This document shows positions 43,410 to 53,608 of a DNA stretch of 64,000 nucleotides, in pieces; positions within the stretch are counted from its first letter, which is position 1; every line of letters starts with the position of its first letter. A program made the translations under genes and the position numbers. Under the pieces are notes generated by a model. It was given only the letters and a program-made list of their open reading frames with translations. It ran no database searches and was not told the origin of the DNA. Source of the DNA: Gracilimonas sp040117685 (GTDB taxonomy: Bacteria; Bacteroidota; Rhodothermia; Balneolales; Balneolaceae); contig NZ_JBEDYP020000012.1 of NCBI RefSeq assembly GCF_040117685.2, forward strand, positions 434,001 through 498,000, written 5' to 3'.

Positions 43410-46400
43410 ATGATTAATGCTACAAAAAAAGGGGTAAGAGGGGCACTGTTATTCGTGCTTACTTTTCTCTTTAGTTATGGTGCAGTTCATGCACAAAGTA
43501 ATCTGTTCTTTTCTGAGTTTATTGAAGGCTCCGGAAATAACAAAGCATTTGAAATTTACAACCCTTCCGATGAAGATGTAGATCTTAGCGACTACATAGT
43601 GCTGGGTAATTTCAATGGTAATCCATATAACGATACATTGAGATTTCCCGCTGGCACAATGCTGGCAGCTGGTGATGTATTTGTTGTTGCTCACGCAGAC
43701 GCTGATGCAGCCATTACTGCTGAGGCAGATTCATTAATTCAAAATCCATTTGCTGGCGGCTCATCTTTCATGACCGTTTTTAACGGAAATGATGCCAGAG
43801 CTTTGGTACATGTATCCGGAACAGACTCTACATTTTTAGATGTATTTGGAGATCCAAGTTCTGATGAGGACTGGGATGTTGGTGATGTAGAAGAGGGAGC
43901 TGGCGATCATACGTTAGTAAGAAAGGCTGCTTTTGAATCAGGTAACCCTGAGCCCCTTGCTTCTTTTGGCGTAGGAGATTTTTCTTCTGAGTGGGTTGTA
44001 TCGGCTCAGGATGATTTTTCTGACATAGGCTCTCATGAATCAGGTGTTCCATTCACAATTCGTGAATTTAACAGATACAGAAACATGAGTGAATTCTCAG
44101 TTTCGGGTATTGAAAGTCACCCTTTACATGACAGTACACGAACTTTTACTGCGGTAATCGTTTCTTATCCGAAGAGCTCCGGGCTTGCAAACCCAGGCGA
44201 TAGCGATGGTGACGGTGAAATTGATGAAATAGGACGTGTTCACGTTTTCGTAACGGATACCCATGCAGTATCTATGGGGCGTGAAGGGATGTCTATACAA
44301 CTTGTCGAGTCTTTTGAGTTTGGTGATAACATCGTTACTGCAGTAGAAGACTTTACTCGTGGTGATGTTGTAGAATTTGAAGCAACACTTTCCTCGTATC
44401 TTGGTACTATTCAGGTAGATGTTGAGTCTGTTAATCTTCTTGGAAACGTTAATCAGGATTACACCGAGTATGCAGAATTGCTTAATCCTTGGGAAGTTGA
44501 CTTGAATGACATCAATAATTTTGATGGAAACGAGTTAACAATGAATCTTGATGGGTACTTTAAGTACAACGGAGCTTATGTAAGCCTTCCTTCAGCTACC
44601 GTGAGTAATGTTTCTCAAGGTGACAGAGTTGACTGGGCTGTCAACAAAGATGGTTCTCGTATCTATGTTTATGATACATCACTGAGATACAGAAATGATC
44701 ATGCTGTTGGTGCAGAAGGTTACTTGCCGGATTACAATGCTCGCCGCATTAATGGAGCTGACGGTCCTTTTGAAGCCCCTGCTGCCGGTGCTAACGTGGA
44801 CATCAGTGGATTCGTTAATTATGTAGGTGATGACCCGGATGCTATTGTTCCTGACAACTCAGGTGCTTTAAGTATTAACCCATTTGAAGATGGTGTGGTG
44901 TGGCTAAATGAAACCCGCTTTGTTGACGGCGAAAATGGTTTTGAATGGCCAAACGACCTTATCGTGAACGGACTACCTCCGGTAATATCAAATGTAGCTC
45001 TATCTGATTCAGCGGTTTCATCTTCTGATGCTGTAACGGTTACAGCTGATGCCCAGGGAGTTGAAGGTGCAACGGTAACTGGTGTGAATCTTATTTACTC
45101 TACACCTGATACCACCGACACGCTTGCAATGTCAGGCTCAGGAAGTTACTCAGCTACCCTACCTACGTTTGAAAACTTCACCCCGGTGTCATTTTATATA
45201 GAGGCAACAGACGATAACGGGCTCACAGGTCGAGCTCCTCTCACTGGTGGCTTTAGTATCTTTGTGACCGATGAGCCAATCTCAGCTATTTCACTGCTGC
45301 AACAAACTGGTGATGGCGAGCCGGGCGACAGTCCGCTTGCAGGTGCCGGAGCTGTACCGGTGAATATTTCTGCAACAGTAGTATCCAGTGCTGGTGAAAG
45401 TGGATTCATAACCATTCAGGACCGAGCAGCTGCCTGGTCAGGTGTATACGTTGCTGCAGAGAATGGAGCTGACGATCTGGATATTGGTGATATCGTAAGT
45501 ATCTCAGAAGTTGAAATTTCTGAAGAATTTGGAGTCACTTTTGTTTCGTTAACTGACTTTGAAGTATCAGGAACTAACGCAGAAACAGATACGATGGCTG
45601 TATCTTTGGTTACTCAGGATATAACAAGTTCATCCGGTGCCTATGAGCAGTACGAAGGTGTGCTGCTATCATTTGCCGATGTGAAAGTGACCACGAATCA
45701 AGCTGATGGTTCCAGCGATTTTGGTGAGTGGGAATTTGGATCTACACAAGGCGGTGGTGCAGCCGATACGCTTGAGGCCGGAGATGGACTGCGTGTTGAT
45801 GATGCCTTTACGATCAACTATGGTTCCGACTTGAATGACCATGTTAAAGTTGACGCAGAAATGGAGTCACTGACAGGAGTACTTTACTACTCTTTCGGAA
45901 ATCCGAAAATGATTCTGCGAAGCCTTGAAGATGTTGTGGCCGACGACTGGACATTACCGGATACCGGTTTCGACTTAGAAACTCCGGCTGATGACGCTTC
46001 TGTAGAAGTGACCGGTGATATAACCGTTGAATGGGCCGCTACTTCCGACTTCGATGGTAATGACATTACTTACGAATGGGTGCTGTATTCTGCTGATACA
46101 GCCAGCGTTGTAACATCCGTTCCATCAAACGATGACTCCACCGCTTCATCTGTTACTCTGGACTACGCTACTGTAGATGGTTTATTAGCATCTGCCGGTT
46201 TAGAAGTAGGAGATAGTGAAGACTTCGTATGGACTGTTCGCGTGAGCGATGGTGTGGATGTGGTAACTGCAGCTGAAGGTTATGATGCAGAAACAAATAC
46301 ATTCTCAACCCTTTATTACAGTCTCACGTTAGAGCGTGCAGCAGAAACTTCCGGTGAAGTTGAAACCGGCCTGCCTGTTAGCTTTGACCTGAAGCAAAAC

Positions 46401-46640
46401 TATCCGAACCCATTCAACCCAACTACAAACATTACGTTTGACCTGCCTCAGGCTGCAAGTGTAAACCTGACGGTATATGATATGCTGGGTAGAAAAGTAG
46501 CCACATTGGTGAACGAAAGGATGACAGCAGGTACGCATACAGCCGCATTTGATGCTTCAAGACTGGCAAGTGGTATGTATATCTACCGTATCGAAGCCGG
46601 TTCTTTCGAAAGCATCAAGAAAATGATGCTGATTAAGTAA
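43410..46640 (+). CDS. Large T9SS cargo: lamin-tail domain plus OB-like modules
   Basis: 1076 aa. Signal peptide 1-29 (AVHAQ). N-terminal LTD/lamin-tail domain (~30-130; FFSEFIEGSGNNKAFEIYN). Two OB-fold-like modules (roughly ~220-350 and ~630-860; FITIQDRAAAWSGVYV, LDIGDIVSISEVEIS). Then an Ig-like segment and a clear T9SS type A domain ending LASGMYIYRIEAGSFESIKKMMLIK (YPNPFNPTT at ~996). LTD plus OB modules are typical of extracellular nucleases, but no nuclease catalytic motif was recognised. Ends at a strong terminator. Confidence 0.88.
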   Translation: MINATKKGVRGALLFVLTFLFSYGAVHAQSNLFFSEFIEGSGNNKAFEIYNPSDEDVDLSDYIVLGNFNGNPYNDTLRFPAGTMLAAGDVFVVAHADADAAITAEADSLIQNPFAGGSSFMTVFNGNDARALVHVSGTDSTFLDVFGDPSSDEDWDVGDVEEGAGDHTLVRKAAFESGNPEPLASFGVGDFSSEWVVSAQDDFSDIGSHESGVPFTIREFNRYRNMSEFSVSGIESHPLHDSTRTFTAVIVSYPKSSGLANPGDSDGDGEIDEIGRVHVFVTDTHAVSMGREGMSIQLVESFEFGDNIVTAVEDFTRGDVVEFEATLSSYLGTIQVDVESVNLLGNVNQDYTEYAELLNPWEVDLNDINNFDGNELTMNLDGYFKYNGAYVSLPSATVSNVSQGDRVDWAVNKDGSRIYVYDTSLRYRNDHAVGAEGYLPDYNARRINGADGPFEAPAAGANVDISGFVNYVGDDPDAIVPDNSGALSINPFEDGVVWLNETRFVDGENGFEWPNDLIVNGLPPVISNVALSDSAVSSSDAVTVTADAQGVEGATVTGVNLIYSTPDTTDTLAMSGSGSYSATLPTFENFTPVSFYIEATDDNGLTGRAPLTGGFSIFVTDEPISAISLLQQTGDGEPGDSPLAGAGAVPVNISATVVSSAGESGFITIQDRAAAWSGVYVAAENGADDLDIGDIVSISEVEISEEFGVTFVSLTDFEVSGTNAETDTMAVSLVTQDITSSSGAYEQYEGVLLSFADVKVTTNQADGSSDFGEWEFGSTQGGGAADTLEAGDGLRVDDAFTINYGSDLNDHVKVDAEMESLTGVLYYSFGNPKMILRSLEDVVADDWTLPDTGFDLETPADDASVEVTGDITVEWAATSDFDGNDITYEWVLYSADTASVVTSVPSNDDSTASSVTLDYATVDGLLASAGLEVGDSEDFVWTVRVSDGVDVVTAAEGYDAETNTFSTLYYSLTLERAAETSGEVETGLPVSFDLKQNYPNPFNPTTNITFDLPQAASVNLTVYDMLGRKVATLVNERMTAGTHTAAFDASRLASGMYIYRIEAGSFESIKKMMLIK

Positions 46641-46656
46641 CAAATTAGATTTCCCT

Positions 46657-46693
46657 GGAATGAGGATGGAAAACTCCTCATTCCTATTTTTTT
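46657..46693 (+). terminator. Terminator after the lamin-tail cargo gene
   Basis: 10-bp perfect stem GGAATGAGGA (46657-46666) with TCCTCATTCC (46675-46684), then ATTTTTTT. It separates the two cargo genes from the lipoprotein/TonB receptor unit, which may need its own promoter or read-through. Confidence 0.9.
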
Positions 46694-46709
46694 AAACTAA
46701 ACAGTTCAG

Positions 46710-48230
46710 ATGTACAAGTCCTTTATAGTAATCTTAGCCGTGCTATCTGCAGCCTTTTTTATTTCAGGCTGTGATGCCGGGTTGTCAGGTACGGCTTCAG
46801 AAAATCAGCCTCCTTCAACTAATCTTACCGTTGAGAGAATAAACAGGGGAGATGATTTCAGGCTATCCAGCCAGATTAATATTTCCTGGTGGGGTAATGA
46901 TCCTGACGGCTACATCGTGGGTTATGAGTATGCTATTAATGATACCAGTGAAGATGCCTGGACTTTTACCGAGCGATCTGACAGTACCTTTATATTGCCG
47001 ATCACAGAAGGTCAAAGTGTTGATGACGTTCTTTTTAAAGTTCGGGCAGTAGATAATGAAGGAGCAAAAGACCCTGTTGGGGCTCGTTTGGTTTATCCCA
47101 TAGTTAACTCAACCCCCAGTGTTTCTTTTATCCAAACTGAAACCCCGCCGGATTCTTTATTTGCTATCAGTAGTTTTGGGTGGCGCGTTGATGATCCGGA
47201 TGGTTTGTTGAATATCCGTTCTACAGAAATTGCTATTAATGATACCGTTGATGGTTGGATTGATATTCCTTTTTCGGAGGAAAATGAAGGCAGGGTGTTT
47301 ATCTCTTTAGAAGTAGATAACTCCACGACAGGTACTAAAACTGCGGATGTGTTTATTGGAAGAGGTTATAGTACCGGCGTTAATGAATCAGGTGAGCCCA
47401 TTCAAATTCCGGGTATTGAAGTTGGGGCCAGGAATACCGCTTACGTAAGATCTATAGATGCGGCCGGAGCGACAAGTGCGGTTGACACTGTGAGTTGGTA
47501 TGTAAAGCCACAGCTTTCAAAAGTACTTTACATCAATGATGTAGGTAATAATACGTATATAGAGAAGCAGCAGGAGCATCTCTCATACTTAGATAGCTTT
47601 GGAATAAATCCGGATATTTGGTTTATAAACTCGGGCCAGCCTTCACTGGGTACTATAGAGTTATCTGAACAGTTTCCAACAGTTATAGATCCTACCCTGA
47701 GAAAGAGTCTGGCTAAGTGGGACCACATATATTGGGTATCTAATGATATCGACAGGAATATTGTACATGCTCTTGAGATTACAACTGAATTTTTTGCACA
47801 AGGTGGCAATATGTTTGTGAATATTCCTATGAAGCAAATTAGTCAGGATGATGATGTATTTAATTTCTTGCCTGTTGATTCCGTAGGATATTTTCCCGTT
47901 GGTAGTCAAAGTTTAGGCATGGTTGTAGACGGTAATACAGAAGTTACTTCTCCTGAGAATGGTCCTACATTGTTGACAGAATCAAGAACTGTTGGAGTAT
48001 ACCCTTTAAAACCACTTCCAGGTTCTATACTGTTGTATGAAACAGATTTTAAAACTACAACTGTCCAGGGTACAGTTGAAGATTACGACATTTTTGAAGG
48101 GGTAGGAATAGAGAACCCTGAAGGTAACTTAATCTATTTTGGGATGGACATCACCACTTTGAATGGGAACGATAATTTAGCCGAATTCATCGAATACGTT
48201 TGCATTCAAAGGTTAGGTTTCAGCAACTGA
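46710..48230 (+). CDS. Surface lipoprotein with FN3-like repeats, function unknown
   Basis: 506 aa. Lipobox ISGC at ~21. Two consecutive ~110-residue beta domains (~35-140, ~140-270) of a fibronectin/Ig-like type (ISWWGNDPDGYIVGYEYAIND; FGWRVDDPDGLLNIRSTEIAIND), followed by a mixed alpha/beta region (~275-500; VLYINDVGNNTYIEKQQEHLSYLDSFGI). The C-terminal region resembles a Rossmann-like or flavodoxin-like fold in shape only. 7 bases before the TonB-dependent receptor gene, so probably its partner. Confidence 0.72.
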   Translation: MYKSFIVILAVLSAAFFISGCDAGLSGTASENQPPSTNLTVERINRGDDFRLSSQINISWWGNDPDGYIVGYEYAINDTSEDAWTFTERSDSTFILPITEGQSVDDVLFKVRAVDNEGAKDPVGARLVYPIVNSTPSVSFIQTETPPDSLFAISSFGWRVDDPDGLLNIRSTEIAINDTVDGWIDIPFSEENEGRVFISLEVDNSTTGTKTADVFIGRGYSTGVNESGEPIQIPGIEVGARNTAYVRSIDAAGATSAVDTVSWYVKPQLSKVLYINDVGNNTYIEKQQEHLSYLDSFGINPDIWFINSGQPSLGTIELSEQFPTVIDPTLRKSLAKWDHIYWVSNDIDRNIVHALEITTEFFAQGGNMFVNIPMKQISQDDDVFNFLPVDSVGYFPVGSQSLGMVVDGNTEVTSPENGPTLLTESRTVGVYPLKPLPGSILLYETDFKTTTVQGTVEDYDIFEGVGIENPEGNLIYFGMDITTLNGNDNLAEFIEYVCIQRLGFSN

Positions 48231-48237
48231 GGTTATT

Positions 48238-51192
48238 ATGAAAAGATTTAATCTGATTTTATTACTGTTTACGCTTTTGGGAACTGCTTCGGTGTGGGCT
48301 CAAAACACCGGGTCTATTTCCGGAACCATAACCTCTGATGAAACCGAAGAGCTTCTGATTGGGGTAAACGTCCGTATAGTAGGTACTTCTTTTGGTTCAG
48401 CTACCAATCTTGATGGCGAATATGTGATTCGAAATATACGTCCCGGTCAATATAATATCGAAATCACCTATGTGGGTTTTGAAACCGTTTTGCTTACCGG
48501 TATTCAGGTGGAGGCGGGCGAAACTACCGAGCTTGATTATGCATTGCGCGAGCAGGTATTGAGTGCCGAAGAAGAAGTAATTGTTGTGGGTGAAGCCCCC
48601 ATTTTTGATGTGGAGAAGTCCTCAACCTCATCTACCATTTCACGTTCTGATATTGAAGCCGCCCCGATTCAAAAAGTCGAAGATGCAGTGGCCCTTCAAT
48701 CCGGTGTTGTTAAAGACCCAACCGGCTTATATATCAAAGGCGGACGTGCCTACGAAACCGGTTATGTGGTTGATGGAGTTTCTGCCCAGGATCCGCTGGC
48801 AGGAACCGGGTTCGGATTAGATTTAGGTTCAAACTCATTCAGTAACGTAGAAGTAATTACCGGCGGTGTTGGTGCTGAGTATGGGGATGTAACCTCCGGG
48901 GTGGTATCGGTTCAAACCCGTGACGGCGGCGACCGCTACGAAGGAAGCTTTTCTCATAAAAGAGATAACTTCGGTTCTAATGTAATGTCTCATGAATCTA
49001 ACTTCTTTGAAGACGTTTACGAGTTAAGCGTTGGCGGACCGGAACCCATTACCCAAAAATTATTACCGCTGGCCGGGCTTAACATCCCCGGAGATGTATA
49101 CTTCTTTGCCACCGGACAGATATCTACTGCTGATGGATACACCAAATTGTCTGCAGATCAAATCCGGTCATCTATAGTGGATAATACATTTTGGTCGCCC
49201 AGACAGGGGAACCGCTGGAATGGGATGATGAAACTGACGTATAACATTAAGCCCGGAATGCGCCTTCAGGGTGCCTACCAGCGTTCGCTAACCATCAACC
49301 AGAACACCCGAATGCTGCAGATTACCGGCGCTGACACACAAATTCAGCCCGGATTTCAGTTTGCATTCTCTAATGGCTTTCTCGACAACGCTAACACCTA
49401 TACGCACGACAGTAATCTTTCTTACCTGAAGTGGACACACACGATTTCGCAAACCGCTTTTTATGAAGTACAGGCCAGCCGGTTATTTACAAGACTCAGA
49501 GCTGATGCCAACGGCCGGGACTGGCGACCGGAAAATGTGGATGGTGAGTTTGACCCGGGAAGTATTAACACCTATCCCGGAGAAGAATTTCAGGGAACCG
49601 ATGATTTTACCTATGTGCTTGCCGGCCCCGGTTATATTAATAACGGTGGTATCGCAACACTGTGGCACGACCACTTTGCGGAAGAATTGACGCTGAAATC
49701 AAGCCTTACCAAGTATTTTAATGAGCGAAATAACCAGCTGGTTTTCGGTTTTGAAATGAAATTCAATGACTACCAGTGGATTGATATTACCCGCCCGTGG
49801 ATTGGAGCGCCCATCCGGATTGACGAGAACACGGTTTCGGAAACATTCCGCGTTGGGGAAAGCTTTGACGCCTGGAGAGTTAAGCCGACGAGAGGTGCCT
49901 TTTTTATAACCGATAAGATCCGTTACAATGGACTGATTGCAAACATCGGCGGGCGATTTGAGTATTGGTCGCCCGGCTCGTATGTGGATGAGCGCGTAAA
50001 GGAAGCATTAGACCCAAATACCTACTCCACCATCCCGGAGTTTATTGCACAAGATTATCTTGACGAGACCACAGAGATTTTCGGGAATCGGTATAAGTTC
50101 ATTTTCCTGCCCAAGGTAAACGTTTCTTTCCCGGTAAGAGAAAATCAGGTGTTGTTCTTCAACTATGGTCACTCGGCACGTATTCCTCATCCACGATTTG
50201 TATATGCCGGGCTCGATCCCTTTTACCAGGATCAGTCAGATCTGCCTAACCTCGGTAACCCGAACTTAGACCGGGAGATTGACATCTCGTATGAAATCGG
50301 GCTTCGAAACCAGATAACGGCAAATGATGCATTAAACGTGTCGGCTTTCTGGAGAGATAAATATGACTTTGTAACCTCTGAGTTAATCACCGTTCCGGAT
50401 ATTGATGGACGCCCAACCACCAAAGCATTCCGTATTAACGGTGACTATGCCCGCTCTCGTGGTGTAGAGGTGAGTTACATCAAACGATACAAAGATTTGC
50501 TGCAAGGTCAGGTTTCATTCACTTATTCCCGCGCTGAAGGGTTGAGTTCAACCAATGATGATAATCTGAATGCCATCAATGCCCGCCAGAATGTGGGTAA
50601 CAATATTGAGACTCCGCTGGCCTGGGATCGCCCGTTCGATATAAAAGGAAATATCCGCTTCACCTATGATCGGGATGAACCATTATTTGATCTGAAACCA
50701 CTGAATCAATTTCAGATGTTTCTGTCGGCCGTATGGAGAAGTGGTCAGCGTTATACACCCTATGAATTTGTGGGCTTTGAACGAAACCCGGTTACCGGTG
50801 TTCGGGATTGGCGCCCGATTTACGAACGTTTGGATGACCCGGCGCAAAGATACAGCGAAGTGGGTCCGGCCTGGTTCTATATGGATTTCAACATGAGAAA
50901 GTGGTTCGATGTAAACGGTACCCGAATTGCTGCCTTCCTTGAAATCACGAATATTTTAAATAATCAAAGTTCTGTAATTATTAACCCGGTAACAGGTAAA
51001 GGATACAAAAACTACCCTGCTGATCAGTCTTCATTAATTGCTCTGAGAGATAACAGAAGTTACGATGTGCCGAACAGTGTAAGAGACCCGCGATATCTGG
51101 ATCCAACCGATAATAACCTGCCGGCCTACGAGAACCCTGCGAATTACCTGGAGCAGAGACACATCGTATTTGGAGTATCTATAAACTTTTAA
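48238..51192 (+). CDS. TonB-dependent outer-membrane receptor, carboxypeptidase-regulatory N-terminus
   Basis: 984 aa. Signal 1-21 (VWAQN). CarboxypepD_reg-like domain (~23-112; TGSISGTITSDETEELLIGVNV), plug domain (~125-230; VGEAPIFDVEKSS... GVVKDPTGLYIKGGRAYETGYVVDGVS) and a beta-barrel to a C-terminal Phe (FGVSINF). The SusC-like architecture suggests uptake of a large or polymeric ligand. Followed by PorV/PorQ (2-base gap) and an NHL lipoprotein, forming a plausible envelope complex. Confidence 0.92.
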   Translation: MKRFNLILLLFTLLGTASVWAQNTGSISGTITSDETEELLIGVNVRIVGTSFGSATNLDGEYVIRNIRPGQYNIEITYVGFETVLLTGIQVEAGETTELDYALREQVLSAEEEVIVVGEAPIFDVEKSSTSSTISRSDIEAAPIQKVEDAVALQSGVVKDPTGLYIKGGRAYETGYVVDGVSAQDPLAGTGFGLDLGSNSFSNVEVITGGVGAEYGDVTSGVVSVQTRDGGDRYEGSFSHKRDNFGSNVMSHESNFFEDVYELSVGGPEPITQKLLPLAGLNIPGDVYFFATGQISTADGYTKLSADQIRSSIVDNTFWSPRQGNRWNGMMKLTYNIKPGMRLQGAYQRSLTINQNTRMLQITGADTQIQPGFQFAFSNGFLDNANTYTHDSNLSYLKWTHTISQTAFYEVQASRLFTRLRADANGRDWRPENVDGEFDPGSINTYPGEEFQGTDDFTYVLAGPGYINNGGIATLWHDHFAEELTLKSSLTKYFNERNNQLVFGFEMKFNDYQWIDITRPWIGAPIRIDENTVSETFRVGESFDAWRVKPTRGAFFITDKIRYNGLIANIGGRFEYWSPGSYVDERVKEALDPNTYSTIPEFIAQDYLDETTEIFGNRYKFIFLPKVNVSFPVRENQVLFFNYGHSARIPHPRFVYAGLDPFYQDQSDLPNLGNPNLDREIDISYEIGLRNQITANDALNVSAFWRDKYDFVTSELITVPDIDGRPTTKAFRINGDYARSRGVEVSYIKRYKDLLQGQVSFTYSRAEGLSSTNDDNLNAINARQNVGNNIETPLAWDRPFDIKGNIRFTYDRDEPLFDLKPLNQFQMFLSAVWRSGQRYTPYEFVGFERNPVTGVRDWRPIYERLDDPAQRYSEVGPAWFYMDFNMRKWFDVNGTRIAAFLEITNILNNQSSVIINPVTGKGYKNYPADQSSLIALRDNRSYDVPNSVRDPRYLDPTDNNLPAYENPANYLEQRHIVFGVSINF

Positions 51193-51194
51193 TT

Positions 51195-52199
51195 ATGAAA
51201 TTCATTAAAGCATTGATAAAAAGTTGTTTGTTGTTTCTTATCGGAGGGTTGCTTTACTGCCATAGTGCCTTTGCCCAAACAAGCTATGGTGATGACCGTG
51301 CCGGTACGGAAGGTTTTCAGTTTGCTAAAATTTCCATTGATGCACGGAGTGCTGCTATGGGTAACTCAAATATGGCCGATGCCATCGACGGATCGAGCCT
51401 GTATTGGAATCCGGCTAACGCCTCGGTGCTTGGCAGCTCCAACGTGATGCTGAATCACACCCAATATGTGGCGGATATTAATCTTGAGTATCTGAGTTAT
51501 ATCCATAAGCTCGGCCGTTTTGCCATTGGTGGGAGTATTCAATACCTGAATTCCGGTGAGATTAATGAGACTACCGAATTTGAACCTCTGGGGACCGGAA
51601 GAACCTTCAGCACACATCATATTTCAGCAGGGGTAACCGGTTCGCATCAGATTACGGATCTTTTTAGTTATGGCATCACCCTGAGATACCTGTCCGAAAA
51701 TTATATTGACATCACCTATCAAACCGGAGCCATCGACTTTGGATTTCTCTACTACGTGGGCGATACCGGCCTTCGCTTTGGGGTGAGCCTGAATAACTTT
51801 GGTTTTGAAGCCGCTCCTTCAGGTACGGCTGAATATGAAACCCTGGATGGAATGGTGGAACAAGAACCAACCAGTGACTTATCGCTTCCTACCCGTTTTA
51901 ATATTGCAGCCGCCTATAATGTAATTGAAAATGAAAATCATGAACTTTTGGTAACGGCTCAAATCACCAACCCAAGCGACAACTCCGAACAGTTGAATGT
52001 GGGTGCAGAATATGGTTTTATAGACCAGTTTTTTGTGAGAACCGGATACGAGTTCGGTGCCGAAGAAAGAGTTTGGCCAAGCTTTGGAGCCGGCGTTAAG
52101 GTTCCATTTATGGAAAAGGTATTAAAAGCAGATTACGGATACACCGTGTATGAACGTTTAGGTGGAATCCACAGAATTGGTTTAAGTGTAGCGCTATGA
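51195..52199 (+). CDS. PorV/PorQ-family outer-membrane protein
   Basis: 334 aa. Signal 1-28 (SAFAQ). Opens with AKISIDARSAAMGNSNMADAIDGSSLYWNPANAS, the PorV/PorQ N-terminal signature; the rest is a beta-barrel. PorV carries T9SS cargo across the outer membrane to the attachment complex. A copy placed in a receptor/cargo operon, rather than among T9SS core genes, suggests a dedicated partner. Its stop overlaps the next gene by 4 bases. Confidence 0.87.
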   Translation: MKFIKALIKSCLLFLIGGLLYCHSAFAQTSYGDDRAGTEGFQFAKISIDARSAAMGNSNMADAIDGSSLYWNPANASVLGSSNVMLNHTQYVADINLEYLSYIHKLGRFAIGGSIQYLNSGEINETTEFEPLGTGRTFSTHHISAGVTGSHQITDLFSYGITLRYLSENYIDITYQTGAIDFGFLYYVGDTGLRFGVSLNNFGFEAAPSGTAEYETLDGMVEQEPTSDLSLPTRFNIAAAYNVIENENHELLVTAQITNPSDNSEQLNVGAEYGFIDQFFVRTGYEFGAEERVWPSFGAGVKVPFMEKVLKADYGYTVYERLGGIHRIGLSVAL

Positions 52200-53491
52200 A
52201 ACAAGCAGTAAACAGAATTTTTGTTGGTTCATTAATCCTTACAGCGGGTTTGCTCTATGGATGTGATAATATTTTTGGAGCCAAGGATAATGACACCACG
52301 GACGAAATTTTCGAAGAGGGAAGTATAGACCCCACACTTGAAACAGTTGAAGGATATGCTCCGGTACTTCCTTTCTGGGGCGAATTTGATGCTCCAACGG
52401 ATGTATTTGTAGGCTTCGATCGCTTTGTATATGTGACGGATGCACAGGGTGTTCACCTGCTGGATCGAGCTGACCTGAATCCTCGGATTACCATTGAGTT
52501 GGATGGAGCCAATGCCGTTACGCAAGATCGTTTGCTAAACGTTTATGTTTCAGCACGTATCGATACGGTTATTGAGTCTGTTGACCCAAACATAACCTGG
52601 AACTTGCCGGCCGTATATAAGATTAAGAATATGAACGGTACCGGACCTCTTACCATTGTTGATACACTTATCTTTCCTTTTGATGATGCCAGTTTAAGTA
52701 CGTCTGCTGCCCAAAATGCCCGCTTAAACCGTAGCTCAAACATCAATTATGAAAGGGTTGAAGTTACCGGGGTTTCAGCAATGGCAGATAACTCGATCTA
52801 CATCACCCGACGAGGGCCCTTTAACGAAACCAATCAGGTAGCTGCACCTGACAATACTGTTTTGGAATTCAGAAGGGTATCGGAAAACGGCGAGGTAACT
52901 GGCAAGATGGAAAATGTTCGTCAAATTCGAACCCTGAATCCGGTTACTCCTTCGCTCAGAAGCGGAATTGGCATGAGCTCAGTAGCCACCTTTGTAGCTC
53001 CTCCACAGCGTGATGCCTTTACAGAAGATCGCAGCTTCCTTATCACTCAAGCTGATCAAACGAAAGAAATCTCATTCAGAGTGTTATGGATAAATGCCGT
53101 GGAAACCCCGGATGGTTTGGTATTTCAGCAAAACTCACAACTACTGGCACAGGATACTACACAGGCTGATGGGTTTTTATATGAGCCGGACAAGTTTCAA
53201 CAACCAACCGATGTAGCATTTGGTGGTGATGATGACAGCTACATTTTTGTAGTGGATGCTGCTCAGCATAAACTGTATCAGTTTCAGTCGAACGGACAAG
53301 AGGGGGTGCCACCGCCACCCGGTGCCGAAAATCAAACCAAGCAGGTATTGGTTTCATTTGGTGAACTTGGTTCAGGGCCTAAAGAGTTTGACTCGCCAAG
53401 CGGTGTAGCTTATTTCAATCAGGTTGTGTATGTGGCCGACAAAGGGAATAATCGTATCGCTCGGTATAAGCTTACAACTGACTTTGAATAA
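52196..53491 (+). CDS. NHL-repeat lipoprotein
   Basis: 431 aa. Lipobox LYGC at ~23 with an acidic linker (~30-50), then a beta-propeller of NHL type; motifs include PTDVAFGGDDDSYIFVVDAAQHKLYQF and SPSGVAYFNQVVYVADKGNNRIARY. NHL propellers bind proteins, sugars or ligands, e.g. in cell-surface complexes. Starts inside the PorV/PorQ stop (ATGA). It is the last gene of the unit. Function unknown; likely an accessory of the TonB receptor. Confidence 0.82.
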   Translation: MKQAVNRIFVGSLILTAGLLYGCDNIFGAKDNDTTDEIFEEGSIDPTLETVEGYAPVLPFWGEFDAPTDVFVGFDRFVYVTDAQGVHLLDRADLNPRITIELDGANAVTQDRLLNVYVSARIDTVIESVDPNITWNLPAVYKIKNMNGTGPLTIVDTLIFPFDDASLSTSAAQNARLNRSSNINYERVEVTGVSAMADNSIYITRRGPFNETNQVAAPDNTVLEFRRVSENGEVTGKMENVRQIRTLNPVTPSLRSGIGMSSVATFVAPPQRDAFTEDRSFLITQADQTKEISFRVLWINAVETPDGLVFQQNSQLLAQDTTQADGFLYEPDKFQQPTDVAFGGDDDSYIFVVDAAQHKLYQFQSNGQEGVPPPPGAENQTKQVLVSFGELGSGPKEFDSPSGVAYFNQVVYVADKGNNRIARYKLTTDFE

Positions 53492-53567
53492 CGCTGAAGG
53501 CCGGTTAAACGCAGCTGTTAAGTCATAATAAAACCTGATCGTAACATTATCTTAATCTTATAATTTT

Positions 53568-53575
53568 TATTTTTG
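53568..53575 (+). promoter_or_regulatory. Possible Bacteroidota-type -7 element
   Basis: TATTTTTG fits the TAnnTTTG -7 consensus and lies 33 bases before the receptor ATG at 53609. No clear TTG at the usual -33 distance, so weak. Confidence 0.35.
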
Positions 53576-53608
53576 GTTGCTATTAAAAACCTCAAATAAA
53601 ACACACAA

